A model generated the notes under the pieces. That model was given only the letters and a program-made list of their open reading frames with translations, ran no database searches and was not told the DNA's origin. 64,000 nt of DNA, from contig NC_081184.1 in NCBI RefSeq assembly GCF_029867415.1, positions 112,675,476 through 112,739,475 on the forward strand, given 5' to 3'. This document shows, piece after piece, positions 45,681 to 57,540 of the stretch. This stretch comes from Vicia villosa. Its lineage: Eukaryota > Streptophyta > Magnoliopsida > Fabales > Fabaceae. Position numbers and translations under genes: made by a program. Every line of letters begins with the position of its first letter. Positions within the stretch are counted from its first letter, which is position 1.

Positions 45681-46220
45681 TATCTTCAGATTTAAGTCGA
45701 TACCTTTGACGGTTCCTTAACAATCCATCTTCAGATTTAAGTCGATACCTTTGACGGTTCCTTAATGACCTCTTACGGATTTAAGTCGATACCTTGGACG
45801 GTTCCTTAATGATCCACCTTCAGAGTTAAGTCGATACCTTGGACGGTTCCTTAACAATCTACCTCCAGGTCTAAGTCGATACCTTGGACGGTTCCTTAAT
45901 GATCTACCTTTGGAGTTAAGTCGATACCTTGGACGGTTCCTTAATGATCCACCTTCAGAGTTAAGTCGATGCCTTGGACGGCTCCTTAACAATCTACCTT
46001 TAGATCTAAGTCGATACCTCGGACGGTTCCTTAATGATCTACCTTTTGGAGTTAAGTCGATACCTTGGACGGTTCCTTAATGATCCACCTTCAGAGTTAA
46101 GTCGATACCTTGGACGGTTCCTTAACAATCTATCTTCAGATTTAAGTCGATATCTCAGACGATTCCTTAAACAATCAACTTGCCAAAATCTAAAAAGCGG
46201 TAATCTCGGACGGTTCCGTA
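45681..46220 (+). repeat. 45 bp minisatellite, about twelve copies
   Basis: Unit 'ttaagtcgataccttggacg' plus 'gttccttaatgatcc(a)ccttcagag', with register marker GTCGAT at 45697, 45742, 45786, 45831, 45876, 45921, 45966, 46011, 46057, 46102 and 46147, and a decayed last copy near 46190. The unit length is divisible by three, which keeps frames open on both strands and produces spurious repeat proteins. The 3' untranslated region of Ogre-like elements is known to spawn such arrays. Confidence 0.95.
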
Positions 46221-46279
46221 ACAATCAACACTCAAAAAAACTACTTCTCAAACACTCCAAACATAATCTAATGCATGAT

Positions 46280-46510
46280 GTACTGGATGGCATCTTTAAG
46301 CCCATCCCCATCATATGTCTTTTCCGAACACTTGGATGACATCTTTAAACCCATCTCCAACAAACACTTCTCAATACTTCAAGCTCGGATATAGTCTAAC
46401 GTACGACTTATTCTGACTTTTGTATTTATCCAGATCAGACGGCATCTTTAAGCCCGTCTCATACATCTTTTCTAACACTTGGACGGCATCTTCAAAGCCC
46501 GTCTCTGGTA
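46280..46510 (+). repeat. Degenerate repeat of 'acttggacggcatctttaagcccgtctc'
   Basis: Four loose copies start near 46283, 46330, 46437 and 46477. More diverged than the 45 bp array beside it, so probably an older expansion in the same 3' untranslated region. The polypurine tract (ACAGGGGCAGC) follows at 46628-46638. Confidence 0.65.
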
Positions 46511-46638
46511 AAAGTCCCTGCTCCAGTCAGGGCAAATTCTTGGGTATTCTAATGTTCAATCATCTTCCACCTTCAGATACCGACTGACATACAAACCACT
46601 CTACATCTTCAGGTTTAAGATAATTGAACAGGGGCAGC

Positions 46639-49600
46639 TGTCATACCCCAAAATTTGCCCATACTATTTCTCATGTGCAAGTTCAAATCAATGCACAAGG
46701 TTCCTAGAACACTTCCATATGATAAAAATTGAGAGAGTTATGACTTGGTGATATTGGCCATATTTTGAGAAAACGCATAGAACAAATACTGAGTGTTCAT
46801 CTTTTTTTAAAGGGGCCTAAGTTTTGTGATTCAAACTTGTTCCAAAAGGTCATCCATGACCCATAATCCATTCAACCATTTTTTAGTATTTATTATCTAT
46901 TTTATTTTGAATTTAAATTCAATTTAAAATTCAATAAAATATTAAAAATATGCAAAGATTATATTTGGATTCCAAGTGTGATTCAAAATCTCACCAAAAT
47001 CAAAGGAAATTAATTGGATTTTATTTAAGGGATAATTGGCTAAATTTGGTACCAATCTAGCAAGTTTCCCTCGAAAATCAATCAAGAAGATTTCACAAAT
47101 CAATCTTGCCAATTGCAAAGATTTAGACCAATTCTGTTGACCTACTTGAATCCCCATAAATACCTAGATTAATTCAGAGGCAAGGACGAGTTTTTGGCTG
47201 GGCAAGAGAACCTGAACCGAATCCTTAAAATTCTCCCAAAAAATCCACATCGTTTCCTCAATTGCAGCGAAGTTCAAAGCTTGTTACCGATTGATTACGT
47301 ATCTTGGATGCTTCCTGAAGGCGTTTGAAGCATCTGCAGAGTCGCACGCGTCAAGCATCACCGCTAAAATCACTCACGGTTTGCCTTTTTCTTGTTTTAA
47401 TTCAATCGCATCAATTTACGCATCATGAGCATGTTTTGATCATGTGTTTACGTTTGTATGAGTGTTTGGTTCGTTTCTGGATAATTGGATCGAAGTTTAA
47501 GTGCAGGTTCGGCCCCCCACCATTTTTAGGGTTTATGAACCTCAAATTAGGGATTTCGGATGGAGGCGAAATCGACCCAAATTAATGGCCCCATTTGATT
47601 CGCAGTACCGTTTATAGTTGATTTTGATTGTTAGTTGTGTTGTTTTGAGCGTGATTTGCAGATTTGATGAGGGAGGGTCTACGGCCACGCACGAGAAACC
47701 GTTGCCTAAAAGCTGTTATATTTTTCCAGAAACTCAACGAGGAAGAAGAAGTGGCCTGGGCGCGCAAAGCTTGTTTAAATTCCTGAATTAATTTGGTTTT
47801 TTCTATATATAGTATATTACGTTTATGTTATTATCATCAAATGACAATTGGTTCAGTGGTAACAGAAGCGCGTTAAGGCTTACATGTACAAGGTCAGGGG
47901 TTCGACCCCTGCGCGTGACAAGCTATTATTTTTGGGTTTGTTTTCTTTAAGTGTTCATGCAGATCCTGTGTGCGATGCGCGTAGGCGTTACTATACACCC
48001 TCAAGATCCGACCGTCAAATCTGCAGCGTTTTGGATCAAGCGTACCAGGGTTGAAGGATTATCACATGGGCATTCAGTCTCACCACACTCAAGCATCAGC
48101 TAAGTTTCTTTCAAATTTTATTTATTTATTATTACATAAGCTTGTTTTTTATTTAATTATATATCTATATGCAATTCTTTCTTTATATTTTCCTTTTACA
48201 AAACATTTTATTAAATTTCTTTTTCTTTTCATAAATAATAAAAATCATATTTTTATATATTTATCTTATCTTATTTATTTATTTTATTTATATTAATTAT
48301 TAAAATTAGTTTTTATTCATTTAAAATTCTTTAAAAATTCATATATATTTTATTTCAATTCCAAAAATTCCTAAAAAATTTATTTCTTACACTCGATTCA
48401 ATCTTTTGTCCCGATTTAATTAATTAGGTCGCAAGACCAATAATTAATTAAATCAATTTACCATTATACTCGATTTGAATCCTAATTAGGGTTTGCCCTA
48501 CACTGAATATATCTCTTCTGTGCCTTTTCAGGTTTACCAACATGGTTCTTTCCGACTATGCGCCTCGCCGATTATAGAAGCTAAGTTCTATTTCATATTT
48601 ATTTTAAATAGTCATTCTGTTTTATTTTGTTCCTTTTCATCAAATTAGGGTTAACCTTAATTGCCAATGAACTGCCTATACACTCACGCCTTGTTGTTTC
48701 TTCTTTCAGTTCTCAATGGTCAGAGTCAATGCTTCAAGCTACCCCCAATTCTCAACCTTCATCAATCGAAGCTAAGTTTCTTTTACCTTTTTCTTTTATT
48801 GTTATTTTTATTGATTAGTGTTAACCATACCTGCATCGGAACCGATAATGCACTCACCCCTATTTTCTGTTTATTTTTCCTCTTCCAATCTTCAGGGTTT
48901 GCCAAATGCCAAAGCTTCGCATAGTCGGTAACTCTAAACCCTGATTTTAAATTATTACTTCCCCTTTCCTCCGCTGGTTGCAATTTCCCTTCCCCCATTA
49001 TTATTGTTAATATTAATTGTTGTGGTTAGTAATTATAGGGAGTGCAAGCTTGTAATTAACTTAGAATCACTAATTACAAGATAATATAACCGAATATAAT
49101 CACATGATTGTTGCACCCACGCACTCTTTTGGGGTAACCTCTCTGTTGCCTGTTGCCTTGTTGCCTGTTGCCTTGTTGCCTTGTATTTTGTGCAGAATAG
49201 CCAGTCCCTCGAATACGAGGATACCTCAGCCATGTTGCCTCGATTAAAGGTCATGGTCCCTAATGATGCTGCCTTCGATACACTAACATGACCTCGACCC
49301 TCGAAAGTTGCCTACGGAAAAGGCTGAGGTATCTTCTGGCTGCCTACGAAATGGCTTATTCTGATCCTTGCCTTAGACTACCTGCCCTTCTATGGCATGG
49401 GACAGTCTTATGGCAAAGGATGCTTCGATGACCCTTCAACCTCCAAACGAAAGGCTTCCTGCCCTCTTACGGCAAGGATAGACCCTTTCATTCTGAAAGG
49501 CAAAAAGAGACCTATCATCTGAGTTTAAGGTAATTGCCCCTAATTGCCTTGCAATGCTCAAACCTTTTTATTATATTCTTTCTCATAATTTTTCAAAAGG

Positions 49601-49880
49601 GCAACGCTTATTCACAAGCTAAAGTCCCTATCTCTTTCATCTACTTTTTCTGAAAACGAGCAAGCAAAGCAATTAAGAGCCCATGGAAAACCATGGATGC
49701 AAAGGGTGCCTTACACCTTCCCTTTGCATAAATTACCCCCCGAACTTAGATTTCTTTAAAAAGGTTTTTTTTTCTGTTTCTTTTTGCCTTTCCGAATTTG
49801 TTTGGATAAAATAAAAGTCGGTGGCGACTCTTGCTTACCGCGACATTCCGATTATTAAAAAGTCAGTTCACCGTGTTACA
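46639..49880 (+). repeat. 3' LTR of the Ogre derivative (3,242 bp)
   Basis: Near-identical copy of 38173-41415, including the tRNA-like module (47845-47916). Visible differences: 'cgcatagaac' versus 'cgcataaaac', 'gagtgttcatc' versus 'gagtaaattcatc', and one extra T near 49770. Followed by the GGGGG target duplication. Confidence 0.93.
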
Positions 49881-49889
49881 GGGGGCATC

Positions 49890-50880
49890 TGTTGGCTTGG
49901 AAATTCTAGCTGGATAAAGTCAACAAAAAACACTAGAAAGTCAATAAATAAGACTAGTTGATTACGTTGAAAGATGGTAAGTATTGAAAAATCTCGACAG
50001 AAGGAGGTCTAACCTATAAATACACGTCGACCCAAGAGTGTTCGGTGAAGCATGGTTAGCTTGGTTTGGAAGAATCTCAAGAACATATCCATAAGATTAG
50101 GATCACTCTATCCACTAAACATGTCTGAATTCTCGAAAAGGGGATTTCGACATAATGATCAGATTCGACAAGGTCACCAGTTCTTAAGGACTTAAAATAA
50201 TTTTATAAGTCTTAGTTCAGGCAAGCAAGAAAGCACTTCACCAGACGCTACATGAACAGAGTCAGATAGGCTTGAAAGAGGTTGGGAAGTTCAAAGCACG
50301 TTGAAAGGCGTTTATTAGCATGATGTCTAGTTCGTCAACATTTATCTCTCCGAAAATGCAGGAAAACAAGTCTTAACATGGATGTTCAAGTAGTGGGAAT
50401 CATGTCCAATCTTTTAGGGATTAGCCACTGTCGACGGTTATCTTTAAAGTAGTATAAATAACAGACTCCTACACTATATTCGAGGTCGCAAAATTTTTAT
50501 AACTCTCTATAGAACTGGAGTACCAGAGTCAAAGAGAGAAACAGTTTGTGAGGAACATGTATGAGTCTACGTCCCTTGATTTTAGTTATCTTTATGCTAC
50601 CTTAAATGGAACATTCTTACTATAATGTCATTTACTGCACGTTATCATTTAATTTCATTTATTAAACTTTTCATTCATTGCTTCAATCCAAACTCTTCTT
50701 CAATTAAAGTTTCTGACGTTTTTGTCTTTGTGAAAACATGCACAATCAATTTGCAAACATACATTTTTCGTACATTTAATGTGCACAGATTGTTCCCGAG
50801 ATTTTTTGAGTTAATTTCACAAGCTAATCAAACTCGTGACTATTCGCCAAAACACCTGTGAACACCTCTAAATTGGAATA
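49890..50880 (+). mobile_element. LTR of the outer Tat-type gypsy element
   Basis: Starts TGTTGGCTTGG directly after the polypurine tract GGGGGCATC. Contains TATAAATAAC near 50452, then a leader typical of an LTR R/U5. The right end is not clear: pol-like coding sequence begins at about 50883 without a recognisable primer site or gag. Either this LTR is shared by two elements in tandem, or a deletion joined the LTR to pol. Confidence 0.6.
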
Positions 50881-50882
50881 AA

Positions 50883-52790
50883 ATGGCTTTCATAACTGAC
50901 AGAGGCAAATTCTACTACAAGGTCATGCTCATTGGCCTAAAAATGCGGGAAATACCTACCAACAGATGATGAACAAATTGTTCGCCAGTCAAATATAAGG
51001 AATATTGGAAGTTTATGGACAACATATTTTTTCAAATATAAGGAGTATTTGAAGCATACAACACATCTAAAGTCCATATTCAGTGAAGTAAGAAAATATG
51101 GAATATAGTTTAACCTTGAAAATTGCCCTTTCGGGGTGCGGTTAGAAAAATTCATGGGGTACTACCTTACAAATAGAAGGATATAGGTGAACCTTATTCA
51201 ATGGTAAGAAGTGGTCAACATGGAAGCTCTAAAAACCATTAAAGGATTTCAAGAACTAAATGGCAGCAGTTAAAATTTCCTAATTTATTTCTTAGTTGGC
51301 CTACCATGCTCTCCCATCTTACAAACTTTTGAGGAAAAAAGTAAAATTCAAACGGACCCCTAAATGCAATATAGAATTTTCTAAACTTAAAGAAGTGTTA
51401 TCACAATCATCCCTAATGGTTTGACCGAGAGAAGGGGAACCCCTCCTTTTGTACCTTTTTCGTATCTCAAGAAGTATTAGGTTACATAAAGGTGGTGAAG
51501 ACACTCTGACACTCATAATAAAATCTAATAAATTTAGATATTACTTTCTTGCTCACACCATACTATTAAGAAGCAATTACCCTATCAAATAAATACTCCA
51601 TAAGTCGGACCTTGTACGAATGATGATGAAGTGGGTTATAGAATTGTTTGATTTTGATATCTCTTTGGAGACCAAAAAAGTGCTCAAATCTTAAGCATTT
51701 GAATATCCTCTACGTGAATCATTTTTTGTGGACAGTTCTTCCAATACCCAAGGAAACGGTGTCAGACTCCTTTTAGAGAGTGAATGCGACAACATATTAG
51801 AGGTAGCTATAAGAATTAAATTCCATACTTTAAAGAACCAAGAAGAGTACAAATCATGCCTAGCTGGGTTGCGACTAAACTTTGAAATGAGAGTCGAAAT
51901 AGTTACGATAAAATCATATTCACAACTCGTCTCCTCGCAAGTGCAAGGTGAATATCAAGCCAAAGATAGCATAGTGCAGAAATATTTGTCTTAGATAAAA
52001 TTATCTATGACGAAGTTCAAAAAGTGGAAATACACCACAACCCCTGAGAAGAAACCAATCGAGTCGATCTGTTGTCAAAGTCGGCCAGTTCTAAAACAAG
52101 AAACTATAATAAAATTGTCATTCATGATACATTAACCATCCCTAGTATAGAAGAGGAGTTGAACACAATAGAATAATGATAGGTAACTCAAAGCAGGATG
52201 ACATTCATAGCAAGATACATCACCAACGAAGAACTCCTAGAGGATCAAAAGGAAGCGATAAAAGTAAGAATAAAATCTTTCTCATACTCATTAGTTAAGG
52301 GACACTTTTACGAAAGAGGGTTCAACAATTTCCTAATGAAATGCTTTATCAAAGAGAAAAAGAAGAAAGTACTTTAGAACTCACAAAGGACTAACATGAC
52401 GATATTTGTGAGGATACATTTTGGCCAAGAAGACTCTAAGGGTTGGATATTTCTGGTCAAGCATGAGGGAAGACACCAAGACACACTTTCAGAAATACCA
52501 CAAATACCAATAGCACAATGAAATCTACCTTGCATCTCCAACAGAAATAAGTAACTTCTCATCTTCATGGCCTTTCGCTTGGTGGGGAATGGACAATTTA
52601 GGCAATGTCCCTTTGGCGCTCGAACAACTCAAATTACTAATAGTGACAATTGACTAATTTACAATAAGGATCAATGGAGAACCACTAGCAAAAATCATTG
52701 CCCATCACATTTTGCATTTCTTTAAAAGGAATATACTCACTCAGTTCGGGATCCCTCAGATAGTAGTTGTGAATCTTTGTGCTTGCAGGT
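50883..52790 (+). pseudogene. Tat/Ogre-type gypsy pol remnant: RT, RNase H, integrase
   Basis: Pieces occur in gypsy order with many stops and frameshifts. RT: MAFITDRGKFYYKVM and GLK at 50883, without the YxDD catalytic box. Connection: KGFQELNG-type block at 51235. RNase H: NQEEYKSCLAGL and QLVSSQVQGEYQAKD (51830-51970). Integrase lead: TNEELLEDQKEAIK (52220), GYFWSSMREDTK-type (52440), SSWPFAWWG (52565) and HHILHFFKRNI (52705). Gag and protease are absent upstream. RNase H before integrase places it in Ty3/gypsy. Confidence 0.85.
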
Positions 52791-53420
52791 ATAATATATA
52801 CATTAGTTAAATGACCTGAATTATTTTGATGATGACAACACTATAAGGTGAAGTTTTTATTTGAAGTTATGATCAAGTTGTTATGATTAGGAGATTAATA
52901 TGTCAAAGCTAATCTCTTAAGGATAACACTTGATGTCAAGCAGCGTTCGATGAAATCCCTGATGATCTCCATTCAAGCAATCTCTGTAGTGATCGTGTCT
53001 ATTAAGAAGTCATATTGATTCTCACCTATATGAAGAAGTCAAGTCTCAGATGAAGTGTTAAATCATTGATGAATCAAGTAAGAAATTTTGAAATTTCAAA
53101 GATTATGAAAGAGAGGAAGTATGAAATCTCGACTGGTACATGTCTTAGTGATCAGAGTCTTGTAAAATATATTATATTATTTCTTAAATTACTAAGGCAA
53201 TCACACACTCACCAAAAGAGTATTTTTAACCTATCTATTTGATAAAAAAAACTTTAAAACCCTTAGAGGAACCATCAAAGTCTTGTAGGGTTCAACATGG
53301 TTATTCTTAAACATTTAAGAAGCTTATATACACTGCCTAGTCGATTAATTCCCTTAACCAATTGATTAAAGCATGACATAAAGCTTCTTAATCGATTAAG
53401 ACACTAGCCTTATAGGTTTT
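52791..53420 (+). mobile_element. Decayed Copia-like LTR fragment with ATCGATTA palindromes
   Basis: Begins near 52805 with 'ttttgatgatgacaacact', the U3 phrase seen at 62215 in the Copia LTR (ttttgatgataacaat). At 53338-53395 there are three relatives of TTAATCGATTAA ('agtcgattaatt', 'ccaattgattaaa', 'ttaatcgattaag'). No coding sequence or clear ends. Confidence 0.4.
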
Positions 53421-54200
53421 TCTCTTTTTGAAAATTAAGATTGTCGTTTTTGTGAAACACATAATCAATTATGAGAATTAAAAAGCCTATGATAATTTTC
53501 TTTTTAATATTTTTTCATAAACATATTAAATTGTAAATTAAAAGCATTTTATAGGATAAATTTAATTATACTCAACCATATTAAATCTAAAATCTAATTG
53601 TACTACAATACTTTTTTCGTCCAAAGTAAGAAATTGTTAAGGCTAAAAAAGTTATCTATTATAAATTATTTTACAATTTAAAATTTTTAATGTTTATTTT
53701 TTCATCATACTCATTATTATTATTTATTATTCTCTTTTAATTTTTAATATATTTTTATAAAGTTTCTTATATTTTTCAATGTGTATAATATTCTTTTAAA
53801 ATTAATTAAAAAACTATAGAGGGAGATGTCTCTAGAATCACTTTTGTGTAGATTCAAACCTCAATTAATTGAACTCTTTCCAATAAGTGCATTCATTATC
53901 AAAAACCACTCAACTCTGTGTGATCTGATGAATGCAGCAGAGCAGAGTTATTAATATGTGTAAAAAGAGTAAGGCAATAAAGTAATTTCACCTCGTATCC
54001 TTCCCATTTTATCAAAACCAAACCTCTTTACTTCTAAATATAGCTTTAACCTCTGTGTTTTTCTTTCTCTTTTCACAACCTTTTCCTCTGCCACGTTACA
54101 CTCACACAAGGGCATTCTAGTAAAAACATCATCTGAAAACACATAACAAATCTGAAAGCTGGAAATTATCACTCTGTTCACTCCTCATTGGCTGCACCTC
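53421..54200. other. Upstream region of the bHLH gene, no gene seen
   Basis: AT-rich spacer without element signatures, then from about 53990 a region of more balanced composition leading to the bHLH promoter. Possible distal regulatory DNA; nothing specific identified. Confidence 0.5.
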
Positions 54201-54209
54201 CACAGCAAC

Positions 54210-54240
54210 AAAATCCAATGCTATTTTATACTATTATCTT
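54210..54240 (+). promoter_or_regulatory. Core promoter of the bHLH gene
   Basis: CCAATG at 54214 and TTTTATAC at 54224-54231, followed by CT-rich DNA ('cttctctcttgaaccttcc') where plant transcription usually starts. About 460 bp upstream of the start codon, leaving room for a leader with an intron. Assigned by sequence appearance only. Confidence 0.45.
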
Positions 54241-54355
54241 CTCTCTTGAACCTTCCTACTCAGGTTTCTTCATTTCTTCATCACCACCACTCTCACCTCT
54301 ACACGCAACATAGATATTTTTTCACTTCTGTTGGTTCTCAGAGACAGACAAACAG

Positions 54356-54663
54356 GTAGTTTTTTCTTTGGTTTTTCTGTTGTTGTTTTTAAGTTCTTAG
54401 TATTCATGTTTCATACTTCATATGTTGTTTTTGTTTCTGTCTTGTCAAATGAAGGTTTGCCGTTTATTTTGATACTGTTTTTTTTTGTCTTTTTTTTTTT
54501 TTTTTACTTTTCACACCTCCCCTTTCATTTCTTCTAGAATTTATGCAAAACCCAAGTGAAATAAATAGTTTTCCTTTGTGGGTTTTCTTTTTTACGACTA
54601 TTTATTAGATCTTAGAGGTTTTTTGTGTTGAATATTTGAATAAAAATCAAATTTTTATTACAG
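54356..54663 (+). other. Probable intron in the 5' untranslated region of the bHLH gene
   Basis: AACAG/GTAGTTTTTTC at the left and TTTTTATTACAG/GG at the right fit plant splice consensus, and the stretch is T-rich as plant introns are. It ends 24 bases before the start codon. The frame at 54331-54537 is inside this T-rich intron and is not a gene. Confidence 0.6.
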
Positions 54664-54687
54664 GGATTTTTTGAAGAAGAAGAAAAA

Positions 54688-56545
54688 ATGGAGTCAGATC
54701 TTCAGCAGCATCCAACTATGTTTCTAGATCATCAGAATCATCACCAGCAGCAACAAATGAATACGGGATTGACACGGTTTAAATCTGCACCAAGTTCATA
54801 TTTTTCGAATATAATTGATAAAGAGTTCTATGAGCATCTTTTTAACCGACCTTCTAGTCCTGAAACCGAGCGAGTTTTCGCTCGGTTTATGAATAGTCTT
54901 AGTGGTAGTGGTAGTGGCGGTGGCGGTGGTGGTGATGCTGAAAGTGCTTCTGCTACAGCTTCTGTAGCTGTAGGTGTAGCTGTAGCTGCTGGAGATGATT
55001 CATTGACTCAGAATCTAGTGTCAAGTTTTCAACAAGAACTTCTTCCTATAGTTAAGGAAGAGATTGATCAACAATCTCAAACTATGATGGCATCGATGAA
55101 TAACGAAACTGTAGATCTTCAACAGCTTCAACGACAACAAAGCAATATGAATAATTATGGTTCCTCTGGTCCTCAGAAGTTTTACCAAAGCTCTGGAAGA
55201 CCGCCTTTGCCGAATCAAATGAAGACTGGTAGAGGAAGTTGTTCTAATCTTATTAGACATGGTAGTTCACCTGCTGGATTGTTTTCTAACATTAACATTG
55301 AAACTGGTATATCTTCAAAGTCTTTTCCTTTTCTTCGCTTAACGATTGCTTAATAATGATGCTAGCTAGTTTGATTGGCAGGTTTTGCTGTTATGAGAGG
55401 GATTGGAACGATCGGAACTGCTAACAGCACTAGCAAAGAAGCGAATTTTTCTTCTTCTGCGGTGCGGTTAAAGAGTGCTCCAGACTACTCATCGGTGTTA
55501 GGGGGCGAAATCGGGAATAGTAGCAATCCTCAGAACAATCTAGAATCGGAAGGTTTTGCTGAAACCCGGGGTGACGATTTCATCCCGGGTTTTCCTTTAG
55601 GTTCTACATGGGAAGACACTGCAATGATATCTGATAATATTACCGGTCTGAAAAGATACAGAGACGATGACGATGTAAAACCGTTTTCTGCAGGTTTAAA
55701 TGTGGCTGATACTAAGGTAGTAGTAGAATTGTACTATTGGAATTTGGTTTTTAACATCACTATTGTTCAATAGTTGTTATAGTGCTATTTTTCTGCAATA
55801 CGATATTGCGAGACTTTAGCACTAAAGTGTAGCAGAATTTGAATAAACTGTCGCTTTTTGCGATGCAATTGACAACATTGACATAATTTTGTTGCATTGA
55901 TCAGAATGAAACAGGAGGCCATACTCCTGCTGCTCCTTTGGCTCATCAGACGAGTTTGCCTAATACCACGGCAGAATTGGCAGCCATTGAAAAGTTTTTA
56001 CAATTCTCAGATTCTGTGCCGTGCAAAATCCGCGCCAAGCGCGGCTGCGCCACTCACCCGAGAAGCATTGCAGAAAGGGTATAAATTTATTATTCCACTA
56101 TAAATAATTCCAACTGCGGGACACATTTAGTCCGCGCACACGAAAACCGTTTCCTGGCCTTTATGTGAAATACTTTCAGGTTAGAAGAACTAAAATCAGC
56201 GAGCGAATGCGGAAACTACAAGATCTGGTGCCAAACATGGATAAGGTAATGTTTTTGACTTTATAGCACACTTACCAACCTATGTAACAAACCAAACATT
56301 GTTTCTTCTATTTGCAGCAAACAAACACATCAGATATGTTGGACTTAGCTGTTGAGTATATTAAAGACCTACAAAAGCAAGTTGAGGTATGTTCAAACAA
56401 TTGACCAATCTCAACTTTTTCAAACAATATATGCCATAAATATTCATACATCATTGCACATTCAGTTACTCATTTTTTTCTTTCTATAAATATACAGACT
56501 CTTTCAGAAAATAGAGCCAAGTGCACGTGCTCACATCACCAATAA
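54688..56545 (+). CDS. bHLH transcription factor, bHLH80/81/122/130 (FBH) group, six exons
   Basis: Exons 54688-55306, 55382-55716, 55905-56078, 56180-56245, 56318-56386 and 56498-56545 have GT-AG introns and join into 436 codons. N-terminal motif GLTRFKSAPSSYF and the later VRLKSAPDYSS are typical of this subgroup. Low-complexity Gln and Gly/Ala stretches follow (residues about 12-25 and 72-100). The C-terminal bHLH domain (about residues 362-424) reads CATHPRSIAERVRR in the basic region, with the His/Glu/Arg set that reads E-boxes. Helix 1 is KISERMRKLQDLVP and helix 2 DMLDLAVEYIKDLQKQV; the protein ends CTCSHHQ. Arabidopsis relatives (FBH1-4) activate CONSTANS and affect flowering and stomatal opening; that role is by homology. 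The gene looks functional, nuclear and single. Confidence 0.93.
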
Positions 56546-57540
56546 GGGAAATAAAATCAAGAATGATGATGATGATAAAGGAGTTAGAGTTTTTCTTTTG
56601 TACAGATTTTGTTGTAATAATTTGGTCTAGAAATTAAAGCAGCTTAATTTAATTTTCTGATATAATAATTTTTTGTTTGTATTATGTTAGTATTACTACT
56701 ATGTTGTTTGTTACTTTCTCTATGGTTCTTTTGGAGTGGTGGGGGAATGAGATCATAAAAGTTGACTTTTATTATAAGATCATATAATTTGATGTATGTA
56801 TGTGATGTCATCACATATACAAAGCATTGTGTACGAAATCTGGTGAGACAAGTTTATTATGTTGGTTTTAATTTTTCTAAGGGCCCTCCATTTTAAGGGA
56901 ATGGTCGATTTTGCATCTTTCATTGAGTGTTGGTTTTGAAGGAACAATAAATTGATGGCATGTTTGGGCTTGATTTAACATCAAAAGTAAATACATGGAA
57001 ACATGGGGACCAAAACCGACAATATTTTTTATTTATTTTGCCTTCCTTTTTCCTTCATGATCTTAATCTTAGTATAAGGGGCTAGTATACACTAATACTT
57101 AGTCTATACTTATCATATTCACAATCATATATAAATTAGTGATAACTACTTTGTTAGTTGGTAGTTAAGTTAGTTTTAGTTCACTAACTTGTAACTTTTT
57201 TGGTACTTAAGCTTGTTAGAGTTTGTTAAGAGTACATGATAGCATAGTTGTCCACACACTATACATAAATTTCAAACTTGAAGGCATGGTTATATCAGTC
57301 TGCATGCTGAATTTTGGAACCAAAACTCTTGATGAAATCGTTAAACTCAAAACCAAGTTTGTGCCTCATATTAAGAAAACTGAGTTAATCCTGTCAAACT
57401 ACAAGTCTCAGCATCCCGTCAGACATCATAACCAATACTATAATGTATATGCCATATAATCCTGAGCATGTCACTATTGTGGTTTATAAGTTCATATACG
57501 ACCTTATTACTATAAATTTGATTATTTTATATAGACTATG
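56546..57540. other. 3' flank of the bHLH gene and unassigned spacer
   Basis: The 3' untranslated region probably ends within 56600-56700 (several AATAAT/AATTAAA-like signals). At 57150-57260 a sequence beginning TGTTAGTTGGTAGTTAAGTTAG looks like the start of a Copia LTR. The frame 57223-57459 has no domain I recognise. No ends could be set. Confidence 0.45.

Larger units (their letters stand above)
38173..49880 (+). mobile_element. Non-autonomous Ogre-type LTR retrotransposon (LARD-like), 11.7 kb, young
   Basis: LTRs 38173-41415 and 46639-49880 (TGTCATACCCC...CGTGTTACA), target duplication GGGGG (38168-38172 and 49881-49885), tRNA-Arg primer site at 41420. The internal region is only 5,223 bp, against well over 10 kb in full Ogre elements. 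It has no protease, RT, RNase H or integrase; only a fragment of gag remains at 43225-43458. The LTRs differ by only a few bases near 38310-38330 and one T-run length, so insertion is recent. It must have been mobilised by enzymes of a full Ogre elsewhere. Confidence 0.93.

Noticed and set aside
45762..45992. Long repetitive Arg-rich open frame on the minus strand
   Set aside because: It is the 45 bp minisatellite read in frame; unit length is a multiple of three, so open frames appear without coding function.
57223..57459. 78-codon open frame downstream of the bHLH gene
   Set aside because: No recognisable domain, AT-rich repeat context, no promoter or splice support.
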